Source: Chthoniobacterales bacterium (lineage in GTDB: Bacteria; Verrucomicrobiota; Verrucomicrobiia; Chthoniobacterales; JACTMZ01). Taken from it: 64,000 bases of DNA. The translations under genes were made by a program, and so were the position numbers. The DNA is taken from positions 19,339-83,338 of the forward strand of contig JACSRX010000035.1 of NCBI GenBank assembly GCA_014879535.1, read 5' to 3'. The notes under the pieces are model-generated. The model searched no databases. It worked only from the letters and a program-made list of their open reading frames with translations, and was not told where the DNA came from. Shown here piece by piece: positions 63,727-64,000 of the stretch. Each line of letters begins with the position of its first letter. Positions within the stretch are counted from its first letter, which is position 1.

Positions 63727-64000
63727 ATGCCTCTCCTCTCCGGCCTCCGATGGTTTGAAGCGCGGCACTACGCCTGCAGCGTGATGGCTCCAATCCGCCG
63801 CGCCGCCTGGACGGAGCAAGGCCGCTGGACCCGCAAGCAGTCGATCTCCGGTCGCCCCGGTGCCCTCTGGCATCGCGAGGACGTGGTGGGCACGCAACGC
63901 CAATCCCGCGTTTGCCAGGCGGGGGACATGACCGAGGACGACTTCCTTGCAACCGACTGGATGGCCGATGTGCAGGGCGATCCCCCGCCCCCGCCCAGCC
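63727..64000 (+). CDS. Partial CDS, tail-tip protein running off the window
   Basis: ATG at 63727 opens a frame that continues to the right edge without a stop: MPLLSGLRWFEARHYACSVM, then AWTEQGRWTRKQSISGRPGA, a proline-rich end at 64000. It is in line with the tail-tip operon (two bases after the previous stop). Function unknown. Confidence 0.6.
   Translation, partial: MPLLSGLRWFEARHYACSVMAPIRRAAWTEQGRWTRKQSISGRPGALWHREDVVGTQRQSRVCQAGDMTEDDFLATDWMADVQGDPPPPPS

Larger units (their letters stand above)
1865..64000. mobile_element. Large siphovirus-type prophage with cargo islands (right end outside window)
   Basis: From just after mobA to the right edge the sequence carries a complete temperate phage programme: tyrosine integrase (7718), excisionase-like HTH (9596), primase and helicase (26679, 27605), Cro-like switch (41320), GpA-family terminase, portal, S49 protease, capsid, tail tube, G/GT chaperones, tape measure and tail-tip genes. 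Three or four blocks of AT-richer, non-phage genes (13499-25780, 30308-35646, 49016-50660, 54182-54611) are cargo. The left boundary is placed between 1864 and 1917 because host operon organisation ends there and leftward phage genes begin. The right boundary and the attachment repeat cannot be seen. Confidence 0.85.

Overview
The window is a short stretch of bacterial chromosome (about 1-1864) followed by most of one large prophage that runs off the right edge. The host genes are a CcsA-type cytochrome c assembly protein, a MOSC-domain protein and the molybdenum cofactor guanylyltransferase MobA, packed head to tail. The CcsA type (single short subunit with a WDPKETW haem motif) and the high G+C suggest Verrucomicrobiota or a similar didermal lineage; this is an inference, and no rRNA or other marker gene is present to settle it.

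Prophage layout. (1) 1917-7642, leftward: small phage proteins, two AAA+ ATPases, a C/H/D papain- or transglutaminase-like small protein and a class II glutamine amidotransferase, interrupted by one rightward gene (4532-4927) that looks like the DNA-binding half of SeqA. (2) 7718-13284, mostly rightward: tyrosine integrase, a GIY-YIG-like protein, an excisionase-like HTH protein, an endonuclease/exonuclease/phosphatase-family protein and a three-gene set with a four-HTH protein. (3) 13499-25780, an AT-richer cargo island: a 1453-residue SF1 helicase with a toxin-like N-terminus and a TPR-like C-terminus, a small acidic protein, a protein kinase, and a leftward four-gene cluster (GRDP-like protein, Fe(II)/2OG dioxygenase, SAM methyltransferase, giant UvrA-like ATPase). 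(4) 26329-30301: primase-like protein, RepA-type helicase, an iteron cluster that may be the replication origin, and small coiled-coil proteins. (5) 30308-35646, leftward cargo: a five-gene restriction-modification-like operon (methyltransferase, BglII-like nuclease, ParB-like protein, SNF2 helicase, NO VEIN/DUF3883 nuclease). (6) 35954-41257, leftward: amidoligase, ATP-dependent DNA ligase, GGCT/AIG2-like protein, HTH protein, RarA C-terminal-like protein, glycosyltransferase-like protein, an initiator-type tRNA and a ParB-like protein. (7) 41320-64000, rightward: a Cro-like HTH regulator with a DUF6933 partner, then the virion module in canonical siphovirus order: small and large (GpA) terminase, CHAP lysin, gpW-like connector, portal, S49 protease with nested scaffold, capsid, head-tail joiners, tail tube, G/GT chaperones with a -1 frameshift, tape measure and tail tip. 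Accessory genes sit after the capsid terminator (49016-50660) and before the tape measure (a RelE toxin-antitoxin pair).

How it hangs together. Several repeated non-coding signals tie the phage genes into regulons: a 17-bp inverted repeat CTACGCGACTTGCGTAG (or relatives) in front of three leftward genes and in front of the HTH gene at 41320; a modular promoter/leader repeated before at least five operons, including a near-identical inverted pair at 11107 and 36912; and a TTGAC box at a nearly fixed 19-22 nt before a dozen start codons, in the late genes followed by a hairpin that contains the start. The early genes divided between 6770-7414, 35954-36757 and 38236-38607 (glutamine amidotransferase, amidoligase, GGCT) plus the glycosyltransferase-like gene look like one dispersed small-molecule or base-modification pathway, and are among the best candidates for an undescribed system.
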